Source of the DNA: Bolinopsis microptera
Lineage: Eukaryota; Ctenophora; Tentaculata; Lobata; Bolinopsidae
Direction of reading: 5' to 3'
Assembly (NCBI RefSeq): GCF_026151205.1
Contig: NC_087080.1
Span: forward strand, 2,583,096-2,647,095
Length of the DNA: 64,000 bases
Shown: in pieces, positions 13,225 to 23,690 of the stretch
Layout: each line of letters begins with the position of its first letter
Position numbering within the stretch: position 1 is the first letter of the stretch
Position numbers and translations under genes: made by a program
Notes under the pieces: generated by a model
Told to the model about the DNA's origin: nothing
Seen by the model: only the letters and a program-made list of their open reading frames with translations
Databases searched by the model: none

Positions 13225-13926
13225 TCACAGTGCTAGTTTAACATCACCACCAGGCTTAAAGGCGGGCTGACCAAGGAAGGGACAACTGGCGCACCTGAAC
13301 GCATCTCCCAAATAACAACTGCCACACGCTGACTTGAACTCTGGAGCAGGAGCCCCCGACAGTTCCTCCGCAAAACCACAACTACAGTTCTTACACGCTT
13401 TCTTCTTATCGCTTTTAGGCCCACATTTGTAGGTGGTTTTGTTGGGTGCAACTTTGTCTTCTTCAGTTAACAAATCGTCCGGATCTATGAGGTCGTCCAG
13501 ATCGTCTTCAGTGTCTAACTTCCACACTTTTGGGGCTGATTTTATTGCTGTGGATGTCCCAAAGGCAGACGCTGGTGATTTAGCGATTGTAAGTGTCTGA
13601 GAAATTTGCTGCGAGTCACTGAATCCATTAATCAACAAGTCTAAGGATAAAGAAGAATTATCACCATTGAAAATAGCAATTACTCCGCTAGGTTTCATGG
13701 ATTTCTGGATCAACTCATAGTCTACATCTTTCTCTGCCCGAAACAATCCCAGAACAACAACATTATACAGTGTATCTGATGCGGCCAATCTCTCCAAAAG
13801 TTCGAATGATACTGAAATTCCCTCGAGGGAGGACATAGCATGCTGTAGACTGTCTACAGTTACATCTGCGGGTCTTATCACAAGTACTGTGGAGTTGGGG
13901 TCAAGATGCGGCTTCAAGGCTTCCAT
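13225..13926 (-). CDS. CIAPIN1: Anamorsin / CIAPIN1, cytosolic Fe-S cluster assembly
   Basis: A 233-aa single-exon frame. The C terminus carries both Fe-S motifs of the family: a [12 protein letters not shown] block preceded by another Cys (motif A type) and the CX2CX7CX2C motif [15 protein letters not shown], then the invariant PAFKPGG. An acidic linker ([13 protein letters not shown]) precedes them. The N-terminal ~130 residues are the degenerate methyltransferase-like domain. The family's known role is to pass electrons from the diflavin reductase NDOR1 in cytosolic Fe-S assembly; it also has anti-apoptotic roles in vertebrates. The protein is shorter than human anamorsin (about 312 aa), mainly in the N-terminal domain. 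The start at 13926 follows an acceptor-like AATTACAG, so an upstream non-coding exon may exist. Confidence 0.95.
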   Translation of the reverse strand: MEALKPHLDPNSTVLVIRPADVTVDSLQHAMSSLEGISVSFELLERLAASDTLYNVVVLGLFRAEKDVDYELIQKSMKPSGVIAIFNGDNSSLSLDLLINGFSDSQQISQTLTIAKSPASAFGTSTAIKSAPKVWKLDTEDDLDDLIDPDDLLTEEDKVAPNKTTYKCGPKSDKKKACKNCSCGFAEELSGAPAPEFKSACGSCYLGDAFRCASCPFLGQPAFKPGGDVKLAL

Positions 13927-14377
13927 GATCTGTAATTTAATGGTTAAGATGACAGGTTTTGTTTATCATATTCTAGAATTTAGGTAATCAAAGCAGCGAA
14001 AACCTGTCATAAATGATTGTTTTTTTTTTCAAGTATGATTTAGAATTTTAAATACGTTTATAAATTTGAGAATTAATTAAGATCTGAATGCATTATATCT
14101 GGAGGAATGTTGTCAATGTTATACAAGTATTATAGTGTTCATGTGGTGAATCAAATACAACAATACAGTCAAAATTTAGAAATTCTGTGTTATAAAGTCC
14201 GGGACAAAGAAATAAAATCATATCTACCCATGTGCTTGTAAATTAGCTTAATTAATTCTATAATGTAGGAACATTAACTCACTCAATCGGATGAATCCCA
14301 GTATGACAACTAATGTCTGAATCAATTGAAAATCGACCAGCTCAGATGAAATACGTGATTATAGTTACACTAAATAC

Positions 14378-15541
14378 TCAGTCATTTGTATACAACTTCG
14401 ACACATCCTCATAAGGAATATCAGTAACCGTCCTCCCTTTGCAAACCCCTGAACCAATAGTCACGTCCACAGTAAAGTCGTCAACATTCAGTTTATCAAG
14501 AATTGCCCTGGAGCCCTCGTAGGCACCGTTTAAGACAAGAATCTTTCTGCCAACTTGGGGTATGACAGTTTCCAAATGAGACTGATCTAATTTCACCTTC
14601 TTTCCAGTTTTTATGACTTTCACTTTAGCACCGTATGTATCAAATACTTCTTCGATAACACATTTTGCTTTGTAGAAATCTTTTCCCAAATCCTTAGCAA
14701 CAATTTTTACTACAATGTTTTCAGCAAGCCAGGAGTCTTTCTTCTTTTTCCGCTTCTTTCCCGCCTCATTTTCAGCCATCAGCTCTTCTATAGCAGACCT
14801 CTTCTTCTCGCCACTCTTTTTTGGCTTGCTGCTGTGATTACTTACTTTATCACTATCAACCTGCAAAGCATTATTTTTTATCACAGGTTCCACTTTTAGT
14901 TTCCTGGGTCCGATAGATTTGGGCATAGCAAACACCACCTTTTCCTCACTCTCTTCGTCTCTTTGCAGCACTGTGCTTACAGATGGACCAGCATCAGTGT
15001 TGTGAGCTTTAGCACGCTCCATCTGTTCCAACAGGAACCTTTCTTGTCGTTCCTCGTCAGTTGATGCCATCTTGTTCTTTTTCTCTGCTCTTGCTATAGC
15101 TTCAGGGTCTTTATCTATGTAAGTTACAAACCAACCTTTCTCTGTGTCATCAGCCTTCACAATACCCTCTCGACCAAGCCATTTAACAAATTCAGTTAAA
15201 GTCTCCCACTGTGTTGAATTCATATGAATATGTTCTCGGTCAGCGATGTACTCTTGGTACGCATGATTCGCATTGACTCGACGACCATTAAACCGCCTTT
15301 TCAACAAACCAACATACTCATCTTTGAACTCTAAAGAAAACTGATCGAGATAAGAGTCTGAGTTATCTGCGAAGAGAAGCAGCTGGCGTTGATGGGACTC
15401 AGACAAAGTGTGACACTTAAATCCGTTCTCGTCTCGACACTGTTTTTGACACATTTGACAATAGAATTTTAGTTTCTGCAAACCTTTCGATTTTATTCTG
15501 TTGCCTATCGCTTTCGGTGTCATGAATCCGTGTTTCCCCAT
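14378..15541 (-). CDS. KIN: DNA/RNA-binding protein KIN17
   Basis: A 387-aa intronless frame (human 393 aa). The N-terminal zinc finger is complete: C28, C31, H44 and H50 in CQMCQKQCRDENGFKCHTLSE (only the first 20 of these shown: CQMCQKQCRDENGFKCHTLS). The winged-helix domain follows (HIHMNSTQWETLTEFVKWLG). After a charged linker with basic clusters (KKRKKKKDSW) comes the C-terminal tandem SH3/KOW-like domain, with KLDQSHLETVIP and KILVLNGAYEG. KIN17 is a conserved nuclear protein linked to DNA replication and repair and to pre-mRNA processing. Upstream is the AK3-like gene on the same strand and downstream is CIAPIN1. The lack of introns is notable beside intron-rich neighbours. Confidence 0.97.
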   Translation of the reverse strand: MGKHGFMTPKAIGNRIKSKGLQKLKFYCQMCQKQCRDENGFKCHTLSESHQRQLLLFADNSDSYLDQFSLEFKDEYVGLLKRRFNGRRVNANHAYQEYIADREHIHMNSTQWETLTEFVKWLGREGIVKADDTEKGWFVTYIDKDPEAIARAEKKNKMASTDEERQERFLLEQMERAKAHNTDAGPSVSTVLQRDEESEEKVVFAMPKSIGPRKLKVEPVIKNNALQVDSDKVSNHSSKPKKSGEKKRSAIEELMAENEAGKKRKKKKDSWLAENIVVKIVAKDLGKDFYKAKCVIEEVFDTYGAKVKVIKTGKKVKLDQSHLETVIPQVGRKILVLNGAYEGSRAILDKLNVDDFTVDVTIGSGVCKGRTVTDIPYEDVSKLYTND

Positions 15542-16057
15542 TGCTTGAACTTGCCTAAAAAGGAGAATTAATTAGAAATGGTGAATGGATTTATAGTTAT
15601 GTGTTATAATAATACATTTTTGATTTGATCATAAGTACCTAATGTGTGCGTTGTGAGATGCATTGAACAAAATTAGAAGTTAATCTGCAAAGATAGGCGT
15701 TTTAAACTGTGAAGCATGAAATGTATGATAGTGAAATAATGATAAACAAATCTTATTGTTCAAACTTTAGTTTCAATCAAATCTTGACAATTGACGTGAT
15801 ATAACTTACCTATCTAATAAAATCAGCATCTACATAAAGGTAGCAATAAAAATATATTGATTATGATCATCTCAGAAACTTAAATCATAAAAATCATTCG
15901 TCAATCTGAACAGTTAACATAATAAAATACTAAATTTAGAAACACCAACTTTAAAAACAGCAGTATGCAAGGTGTACTTTCCAATAAATTATAAAGATTT
16001 GTGTGCGTTTTAAATCAAATACGATCCCCAAGTTTAATTAAGAGAATGTTGCAGTTG
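15542..16057. other. Intergenic, nothing recognised
   Basis: An AT-rich spacer between the KIN17 start and the AK3-like stop. It probably contains the KIN17 promoter and the AK3 3' UTR. No coding sequence or element end was seen. Confidence 0.5.
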
Positions 16058-19000
16058 TCAATTAATTGAAGCTTCAGTTTTCTCTTCTAAATATTTCTGG
16101 ACAAGAGGCCATATCACATTCGTTTCTGTTCCAGAGAATGAAATCACTTTGTCTTGGTCACTGAAAGGTTGAGATTTTATCAGTAAATAACAACACACTA
16201 CCCAATACCCATGCAATAATTATTCAACCGAATTGAATCATACCTTAGCATTCTTTGAGTTTCCAATAGTTTCAAGACTTAGAATGGTATTTTAGAATTA
16301 TTTCACAGTCTAGTTATAGGAAACAAATGTACAATTTCGTTCTTACCTTACTCGGGAATATTATGACTGGGATAAAGTGGTGGGTTTTGGAAAATTCCGC
16401 CATATTTTTCCCGGTCATTAATTTTCCCATTCATAAATTAACCCGCTATAATGTTCCCGAGTAAGGTAAACTAATAGTAATACATTTTGATGCTTGGTGG
16501 GTTTTGGAAAATTCCGCCATATTTTTCCCGGTCATTAATTTTGCCAGTCATAAATTAACCCGCTTTAATATTCCCGAGTAAGGTAGGTGAAATCAAAAAG
16601 GGGTTAATAATTAAAGCTATATCCACCTGTAATAATCGAGCAAGGGCTTTGTCATGTTTGAATACAGCTCCAGTCGGTTCTGCACTGATTCAGGCTGAAG
16701 TTATGGCCATTGGCCAACCGTTATTTAACATGTAAATTACATACGATTTTGTGAATGAATTTTCAGAAAATCATAATAATAAGATGAGCCAAACTTATAA
16801 TTTTTAAAATACCTAGTTGTAACAGCCTATAATAATCAAGGTGGAAACTCTGAGAGTTCTTTCAGAAACTGGTTTTCCACCAACATTGTGTCAGCTTACT
16901 TCATTGTTAGAGTATGTATCTGGATCATTATTGCTTAAATATTTTCCATAAAAGTCGATCATGCATTGAATTATCTGTGTACAATACAAAATACCTTATC
17001 ATCTTCTCTTTGCACAAGGTCTTCACCAGTAATGTCATCTTTACCCTCGATGTTTGGTGCATTAAAGTCTAGATTATAGGTTCTACCACTACCGGGGTGG
17101 ATCCATCTTTTCTGAAGAGATTTTACGCGTATCATTAACTGTCTGATCAGTTAGAAGTTTTCAAAATAACAATAAAATTCATAGGGATACCCAGTTCAAA
17201 GTGTTAAATCGGTATAAAATGCACATTAAACCAATCATCTTAGTGTAAAATTTGTGGACTTTCACGATAAATAAAATCAATTTAATAATGGAACTTATGT
17301 AAGGTGGTCTACAAAGTAACAACGAACAACATTGTAAAGTTACTCACTGAAATGCGGTCAGTAATTGTTTCAAATGGAACATCGAGATTCAGCACCATAT
17401 CCACATTGTAATTTCTATCAAGTTCTTCGGCTTGTGAGACTGTCCTTGGATACCCTAAATATGATGTACATTATTAATATAAGTGAAATTCACCTTCTTA
17501 TATGGAGTCTAAATTCCCTGAAGAGCAGGAAGCAAATAATGATACCTTACTCGGGAATATTATAACCGGGATAAAGTGGTGGGTTTTGGAAGATTCCGCC
17601 ATATTTTTCCCGGTCAAAAATTTTACCAGTCATAAATAAACCCGCCGACTCAGATTATGGGGTTCCAAGGGGGTGGTGATCATCATATATTTTACCTGAA
17701 GTCTCATATGTGCTAGAGAAGACTTTTGAAGCAGTGGATGGAGGGCTGTAACTTTATTGGCGGTTGCTACCATAATTTGGTTATAAAAATCACAATTTGG
17801 TTATAGAAATCAGATTTCAGGGTGGACCGTGAATCTCACTTCTCTTGCCCATGAATCAGTGAATTGTAGAAAAGACAACAATTTATATGTTATAGAAGAA
17901 AAAGAAAATAATAATAATATATAATATATATTATAATAATAATGTCTCTAAAGATTGATCGCTTCTCGTGTGCAGTGTGTAGAATAAAGAAAAAGGGAGT
18001 TTTTCCCGTTAAAGTAACTTGTGGCCACATCCCGCTAGAAGTGAGTAAACTGTGCCACTATGTCATGGTCCACGGTGGATTGATTACTGGAGCAGTTGAA
18101 GATGCAAAGCCAAGACGTTCCCCAATACCAAGCGGTGGGCAGGAAATTAAGCTCCGGCTGACCTTCAGAGCAGTAGCCCCATTAGCGGACAAAATGAAAG
18201 TCTTGTTAAGACAACAATACAACTTCGAATTTGACGGTCAGCAGCTCAGGGGGATATCAATAATGATAATGGCGGGGACATTAGCGATAATGAGAATGAG
18301 AATACGCTTTAATGAAGATTTGACTTATTATTGCTTAGATTTATTTTCCTTTAAATAGACGTGTCTTTTTTTTCTATTTCTGAGTAATATCAATAACTGT
18401 AAATTGAAATAAATTCTTTAACAAGTAACAAAAACAGAAATTTCGGTTGAAAATTTGTTGACTTCTGAAAAAAAACTTGAAAGGTCGGCCACCGGTAAAT
18501 ACATGACCGGGATAATTTGGCGGGTTTTGGGAAAGTCCGCCATATTTTTCCCGGTCATTAATTTTCCCAGTCATAAATTAACCAGCTATAATATTCCCGA
18601 GTAAGGTAATATAATAAAATCATAAAATGGAGAAATAAAAAAATCCTCCACTGGCTTAAGTAAAAGAAATGATACCTTCCAACTTTCGAGAATTAATTCA
18701 AACCATCTAGTAGCCAGCTTTTTTCTCCAATAGACTTCAACTCAGCCAGAACAACTTTAGTAACTAGATTATCAGGAACAAGGAGTCCACTGCTTGTGAA
18801 CTTTTTCGCTTCAAGTCCAAGCTCTGTGTTACCACTGGATGATTAATTTAATTAATTCATTTTGGCTAATCTAGTAATTGCTTGGTTAGAGTATACCATT
18901 TACAAGTAGTGCAAAAATTCTTGCTAACCGGCAAATATATGAGATTTTATCCTTCACTGTACCTGATATGATGTCTCAAAATGTCTCCACTGCTAATATG

Positions 19001-19253
19001 ATTTAAGCTGAACTTTTTGACTATACGAGAGCTAACAGTTCCCTTGCCTGTGAAAGAATATTGCATTTTAGTCTATGATCATTGCAATTGGTCAAGGTTA
19101 TATTATCAATTAAATAAAAGTTCTTAAATGCTCAATCACGTGAGTTAATTGAATTATATAGATTTAGATCAATAATAATATGCATATGTTCAAACCTGAT
19201 CCAGGAGGTCCCATAATGATGGCTTTAATCAATGATAAAGGTCTGGGAGGCAT
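16058..19253 (-). CDS. AK3: Adenylate kinase 3-like (GTP:AMP phosphotransferase)
   Basis: Seven minus-strand exons with consistent phases: 19253-19196, 19047-18963, 18834-18704, 17454-17348, 17111-16995, 16694-16627 and 16160-16058, giving 222 aa (human AK3 is 227). The start [15 protein letters not shown] leads into the P-loop GPPGSGKGT, which is split by the first intron. Further hallmarks are SSGDILR, the DGYPRT motif (DG from one exon, YPRT from the next), the LID segment [27 protein letters not shown], and the C-terminal [13 protein letters not shown]3/AK4 enzymes act in the mitochondrial matrix and regenerate GDP from GTP plus AMP. The LID lacks the zinc-binding Cys set, as in animal AK3. 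Introns contain four copies of one MITE and a plus-strand ORF at 17942. Confidence 0.96.
16344..16468. mobile_element. MITE, TACCTTACTCGGGAA family, complete copy
   Basis: 125 bp bounded by the inverted repeats TACCTTACTCGGGAATATTA and its counterpart ending TTCCCGAGTAAGGTA. The terminal TA may be a target duplication, as in Tc1/mariner-type MITEs. The inner sequence (GGTGGGTTTTGGAAAATTCC, ATATTTTTCCCGGTCATTAA) identifies the family. It lies in the last intron of the AK3-like gene. Confidence 0.85.
16496..16585. mobile_element. Same MITE family, left end missing
   Basis: Starts within the element at GGTGGGTTTTGG and runs to the right terminus CCCGAGTAAGGTA. It lies 27 bp after the complete copy and in the same orientation. 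It is probably a partial tandem duplication of that copy, since the internal sequences are nearly identical. Confidence 0.85.
17543..17644. mobile_element. Same MITE family, right end missing
   Basis: Begins with the full left end TACCTTACTCGGGAATATTA and continues to AAATAAACCCGCC, where similarity stops. It lies in the AK3-like intron between exons 17454-17348 and 18834-18704. Confidence 0.85.
17942..18358 (+). CDS. Hypothetical 138-aa ORF nested in an AK3 intron
   Basis: An ATG-started frame antisense to the AK3-like gene, inside its largest intron. It starts [19 protein letters not shown] and has a loose Cys/His set (CAVC, CGH, CH) that is not a recognised finger. The middle ([19 protein letters not shown]) looks like ordinary protein; the end is Met/Ile-rich and AT-driven. 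No homologue was recognised. It may be a decayed fragment of a mobile-element gene, because MITEs flank it on both sides (17543 and 18504). Weak support as a real gene. Confidence 0.3.
   Translation: MSLKIDRFSCAVCRIKKKGVFPVKVTCGHIPLEVSKLCHYVMVHGGLITGAVEDAKPRRSPIPSGGQEIKLRLTFRAVAPLADKMKVLLRQQYNFEFDGQQLRGISIMIMAGTLAIMRMRIRFNEDLTYYCLDLFSFK
18504..18608. mobile_element. Same MITE family, left end missing
   Basis: Runs from TGACCGGGATAATTTGGCGG to the right terminus ATTCCCGAGTAAGGTA, lacking the first ~20 bp of the family consensus. It is the fourth copy within one gene. Confidence 0.85.
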
Positions 19254-19827
19254 TGTAGCCAATAGAATGATAATAACTTTATAAAGCCACACCTATTGGA
19301 AAACATCAATTAATGATTCATTCTTGGTAAGTCATCATGTAGCTTGCAAATAACATCGAACCATTTAAAGTTAACTAACAAATTTATTTTCTTGTAAACA
19401 ATTGATTTGGTAATATCCTGCCCATTATGCTTACAAATATGAATAATGGTGCTTATGACAGAGAAAGAACATGACAATTCAAGATAGTTAACAAACCAGC
19501 AAATTAACTGATATTGTCCAAAAAACGGTATATTATGAATATCGAAATTGATATGAAAATCAAAATTGAAATTATAAAAAAGAGATACATCAGCCATTCA
19601 AGCAAGACCAGAGGCGGCTTGTGTGACCTAGCTGGCGGTTTACTAGGGCGTGGACGGACTCAGGGTTTAAAAAAAATATCAAATGAATAATACAATACAT
19701 GCATACGCCACACAACAAACTAAAACGAAATGAGTGTAAACTGTAAAGTGTAACCAAACCAAATACCAATATTTCTCTTGCAAGAGAACACCACATGTGC
19801 TACACATCAGCCACGCAAGACACCTAA

Positions 19828-19925
19828 GTATCTTTGTATCCTTGTATCCTTGTATCCTTAAATTCTAGTATCCTAGCATGCTAATATCTTTGTATCCTTG
19901 TATCCTTGTATCCTGGTATCCCTGT
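19828..19925. repeat. GTATCCTT-type minisatellite
   Basis: An irregular array of TATCCTTG / TATCTTTG octamers (GTATCCTTGTATCCTTG and variants) over about 100 bp. It marks the boundary between the AK3-like upstream region and the transposon-rich tract to 24.2 kb. Confidence 0.8.
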
Positions 19926-20031
19926 ACCTTTTTACTACAACTATAAAAAGTATTCAAACAATATGTACACACAATATCACTGTGTAGTACACATTTCCCT
20001 TCTAATATTGACTGAACTACTTGAAATTCAC

Positions 20032-20400
20032 AATTGACCTTGTGGCTCTAAATTTAAGTGGCTCTAGAATATCTACAAAGTTCTTTCTTGCATCTCTGTC
20101 TCCCCGGAGAGAAGTTACTGTTGTACTAAGGATTACAAATCGAAGATGCTTCCTTATACAGTAAAACCCCTATAAACCGCGCCACGATTTACTGCAAACC
20201 CTGATATACCGCAGACATTTCCTTTCCCCCAAATAGGGCTAAACATACATAATGTAAACCAAATTAAAACCCAATTTACGGCGGACCCCGATTTAAATAA
20301 GAGTTTTACTTATATCCTTGAACCGTATTTGATATTCCATCTTACTGGCCAGCTTCTTCGCCAGTCTTTCCGCACGTGTAGTAGTGGTTGCTCTATCCAG
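20032..20400 (-). pseudogene. Degenerate 3' end of a retroelement ORF, interrupted by a MITE
   Basis: Minus-strand translation gives AERLAKKLASKMEYQ near 20390-20345. After an insertion it continues as KHLRFVILSTTVTSLRGDRD near 20145-20080. The better preserved copy at 21183-21500 has the same order (AERLVKKLASKMDYH, then KRLRFEILRTTVIYLRGDRG). Such GGMG-containing C termini are found downstream of reverse transcriptase in invertebrate retroelement proteins (recollection). Frame breaks show that it is dead. Confidence 0.6.
20159..20311. mobile_element. pogo/Tigger-like MITE inserted in retroelement remnant
   Basis: The left end CAGTAAAACCCCTATAAACC and the right end (CCCGATTTAAATAAGAGTTTTACTT, shown as CCGATTTAAATAAGAG and TTTTACTT) are imperfect inverted repeats. 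The CAGTAAAACCCC start resembles pogo-class termini, and TA dinucleotides flank both ends. About 153 bp with no coding capacity. It splits the retroelement fragment around it. Confidence 0.65.
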
Positions 20401-20506
20401 AGCCCTTGCGCTTGCAGTGGCGCGCGCCCGCCTCACGGCGGTAAAAACTTGACTTGTGGAACAAGCGCGCCCGCAGTGGCGCGAAAGCACATGGTTAGGT
20501 GAATAG
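20390..20506. repeat. GC-rich inverted-repeat arm (left)
   Basis: A GC-rich block (TGCTCTATCCAGAGCCCTTG to GCACATGGTTAGGTGAAT) whose two halves reappear in reverse orientation at 21841-21897 and 22396-22462. Here they are contiguous. On the right they are separated by about 500 bp, so the right arm seems to have been split by an insertion. Confidence 0.8.
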
Positions 20507-20576
20507 TAGTGCAGTAAAAATAGCAGAATTAGATATAAATTTGGAGCCAGTTCTTTAAACTGGCTTACTTATATAA

Positions 20577-20787
20577 TAATTATTCAAACAATATACACAT
20601 AATATAGCAATGACCCTATATAAAATCAACCCTTTAAGAATTCAAAAAATTCCCTTAACAATTGGCTTACTTATACTACTTGAAGGGTGTTTATAAATTT
20701 TATTTAGTTTTCTATTGAATTTATATTGAATTTTTATATAGGGTAATTGTTATATTATGTGTATATTGTTTGAATAATTTTTTTGTC
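20577..20787. mobile_element. Fold-back MITE with ends AATTATTCAAACAATATACA
   Basis: The left end reads AATTATTCAAACAATATACA and CATAATATAGCAATGACCCT. The right end (20740-20787) is its reverse complement with few changes. A further left-end copy lies at 21090-21176, and a diverged one is near 19948-19975. No coding capacity. Confidence 0.75.
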
Positions 20788-21089
20788 TTTCCGCTTCACT
20801 ACCCATTCCACGAGATGTTGAGAAAACTAACGTTGTGAAGCTTTCTTTCTCCACTTCGAGAACTCTTCGTTTAAACACCGTTTTTTCTCATTTTCATGGG
20901 ACTGGTACATTGCTGGGATCGATTAGCTTGCAATGGTGGAGGGGGCTGAGGTATGGAACAACCTAACGTCATAATATGGCCTCTCTGAAGCATTCCAAAT
21001 TGATCATGCAGAAATGTCCAACCTAGCTTGGTTTACTATATTCTACAATTGTTCCCTTTTTTTTTTTTCTTTTTTTTTTTTAAGAAGGA

Positions 21090-21176
21090 AAATTATTCAA
21101 ACAATATACACATAATATAGCAATGACCCTATATAAAATCAACCCTTTAAGAATTCAGAAAAATTCCCTTAACAAT
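21090..21176. repeat. Second left-end copy of the fold-back MITE
   Basis: Nearly identical to 20578-20665 (ATTATTCAAACAATATACAC ... CCTTTAAGAATTC ... CCCTTAACAATT). It lies directly downstream, on the minus strand, of the retroelement fragment at 21183, so this repeat may be the 3' tail of that element rather than an independent MITE. Confidence 0.7.
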
Positions 21177-21182
21177 TAAAAA

Positions 21183-21557
21183 TTACCCTTGGCCTTGTGG
21201 CTCCAAGTTAAGATCTAGACTGTTTATATCAACAATATTTTTTCTCGCACCTCTGTCTCCACGGAGATAAATCACTGTTGTTCTGAGGATTTCAAAGCGA
21301 AGGCGCTTTCTTATGTATCCTACGGCGTCTGAGTATCTCTGGCCAGTGTGGTAATCCATCTTACTGGCCAGCTTCTTGACCAGTCTCTCAGCTTCACCAC
21401 CCATTCCACCAAAAGTCGAGAACACTAAAGGTGTGAAGCTTCCTTTCTCCACTTCAAGAACCCTTGCATTGTAACATTGTTCCCTTTTAGTCAGTGTAAT
21501 AAGAAACAAGCGCGAGCACAAAATTTTTTCCTCCGATTTTGATAAATTTGGCATCAA
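21183..21557 (-). pseudogene. Best-preserved C-terminal fragment of a retroelement protein
   Basis: A 124-codon minus-strand frame with RVLEVEKGSFTPLVFSTF, GGMGGEAERLVKKLASKM, RYSDAVGYIRKRLRFEIL and YLRGDRGARK. This block resembles the C-terminal region after reverse transcriptase in large retroelement proteins of invertebrates. No reverse-transcriptase or endonuclease part is present, so the copy is 5'-truncated, as is usual for non-LTR elements. Related decayed copies lie at 20032-20400 and near 20800-20880 (antisense of GAAGAACTCTTCG-type sequence). Confidence 0.6.
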
Positions 21558-21840
21558 AAGTTGCTTCTAAGTGTGAATAATGCAAATTCACCGTAAAGCA
21601 CGATAACGTCGACCTGTATGTGGGCCTTTTGTGCAATTCAAGAGTGTAAAAAGGACGAAAAACAGGTAATTTTTTGCTTAAAATGCACATAACTTCTAAA
21701 ATATTGAATATTTTGAAATAATTTTACCGAGAAAAACAAAATAATTGTAGCGCGATGCGTTATTGTGCCCCGCCTCTCTAGATCGGCGAGATGCGCTACT
21801 GTGCCGCGCCGAGCTGAGATGAATTGACATCGTCAATTAA

Positions 21841-21897
21841 ATTCACCTAACCATGTGCTTTCGCGCCACTGCGGGCGCGCTTGTTTCACAAGTCAAG
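21841..21897. repeat. GC-rich inverted-repeat arm (right, part 1)
   Basis: Reverse complement of about 20450-20506 (starts ATTCACCTAACCATGTGC and continues through GGGCGCGCTTG). With 22396-22462 it makes the right arm of a ~2-kb fold-back structure around the retroelement remnants. Confidence 0.8.
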
Positions 21898-22395
21898 AAA
21901 AGCACCTATCCACGAACCCCGATGGGAAGGTTCGTGCGCGCGCGTGCAGTGCTGACAACAGCGTCTATGTAGCGAAGGAAGTCTTGGCACTTCTCCCTCC
22001 AGTATTTAGTAACCACTTTTCAGGTTTCTATAATGCACTGTGACCGTGTATAGGGGTTAATTAGGTATAAACTACAATACAGCTGTACTTACACCTACAT
22101 TCACAAGCATGCAAGCTCACCTGGTCCAATAGCGGGAAACGGAGGACAAGGTCTGGTGACGTCATAGTCACGTGACCTCATAGGCTCATAATTAGGTGAC
22201 CTCAGACCCAATCAATGATCAATTAGGTTTGAGCATGGTCAGCCCCCTGTCATCCGATCTTTAGGTGACGTACGACACCTCGTTTACACAATCAATGTCT
22301 AAAAGGCTACACACGTTGCATATGAGGACAAAAGCGCGGGAAATTTTGGCACCACTGTACAGTGGTGCCAAAATCGTTGGGTGGGTTCATGGCTA

Positions 22396-22462
22396 GAGCC
22401 CTTTTTACCGCCGTGAGGCGGGCGCGCGCTACTGCAAGCGCAAGGGCTCTGGATAGAGCAAT
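22396..22462. repeat. GC-rich inverted-repeat arm (right, part 2)
   Basis: Reverse complement of about 20390-20449 (TTTTTACCGCCGTGAGGCGG through AGGGCTCTGGATAGAGCA). It is separated from part 1 by about 500 bp that has no counterpart on the left. Confidence 0.8.
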
Positions 22463-23690
22463 CAATTAAACAAAATTAAAAAAAAAGAAAAACAAAATGT
22501 TTATTTACCTAAGAACAATCAATAAATAATGTTATATTCAGTAAGTATAAATTATGACATAACATCTTGTCATACGTTGTATGACCCGCCGCGCACGAGT
22601 GCGCGGCTCCCCCTGTATGATCGTGAAACGACCGTGGGGGTCGCAACGTGATACATGATACAAATATAAATAACATCATCACTAATTTTTACAAAGTATC
22701 ATCACACTACATGGAAAAATAACTATTTCATACTTATCTATCAAATTTAAAGGTAATAATTTATTAAATATTAATCATGAATAAAAAATAACATTAAACA
22801 ATTTAGTTTATTCATACTTCCCAGTGGAGTAAATATTTATAAAAGGTTTTTTGTTACATAAGGATGAAACCATAAATAATCATTGTGTATTTCCTTATTA
22901 TTCATAAATAAAGTAAAATTCGAATTTCAACGATATATACCTAGCCCGCCGCGCACACAGCACCACATGACATTGTTGAGAAATCCTTCTGCCTTAGGTA
23001 CGGATATGATATAAGCGCCGCGCGCAGCGAAGGGTCTATTCAATTGTTATATTACAATTACATGTCCAATGTTACATTTATTAATGTGACATGGATCGTA
23101 ATAATGCGGCAGGATCGTAATAAGCTTAGTTTTAAAGCAATTCCTTTCCTGATAAATGCATTTTTCCTTGTCGCATCAAATAAAATGTCCACGAGATCAA
23201 TACAAATGTACACAAGAATACATCGCATTGTAATAAGTTTAGTTATTAAATGCAACTACAAACTGAAACTTTTGGTACCAAAATTATATATATATATATT
23301 TCGTTGCTGTACTCCTACACATTAAAAGTCGGCGTTGATTAAATCTTCGAAATTCTTTGCATCATTTATTAAACATCGTTATCTCAATAAATGTAATAGA
23401 TTTGTAGTGTTGTAATTAGTTTAAATATAGTTTTATATATATATACTTACTTTGGTTACTTTGGTTACTTTGGTGTGCTTCATAGAATCCTCTATCGGGT
23501 CATCAGATCAGAGTTGCTGACCACCCGGACAGCGAGATCGCTGCCTTTATTCCACTCTAGTCCAGTAACGAGTTCCCATTTCGACAGCTGTATCCTGCCA
23601 CTATAGTCTCATCCGGGAATGATTTCACAAACGTGGTAAGCATTTCTTTAAAGTGCAGTGGATCTTCGATAGTATGCATGTTTGGTGGGA
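22463..23690. other. AT-rich intergenic DNA, no gene recognised
   Basis: Mostly AT-rich, with isolated GC-rich islets containing CCGCCGCGCAC near 22587 and 22947. These islets resemble each other and may be ends of another dispersed repeat. The longer frames here have no recognisable protein content. Confidence 0.45.
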
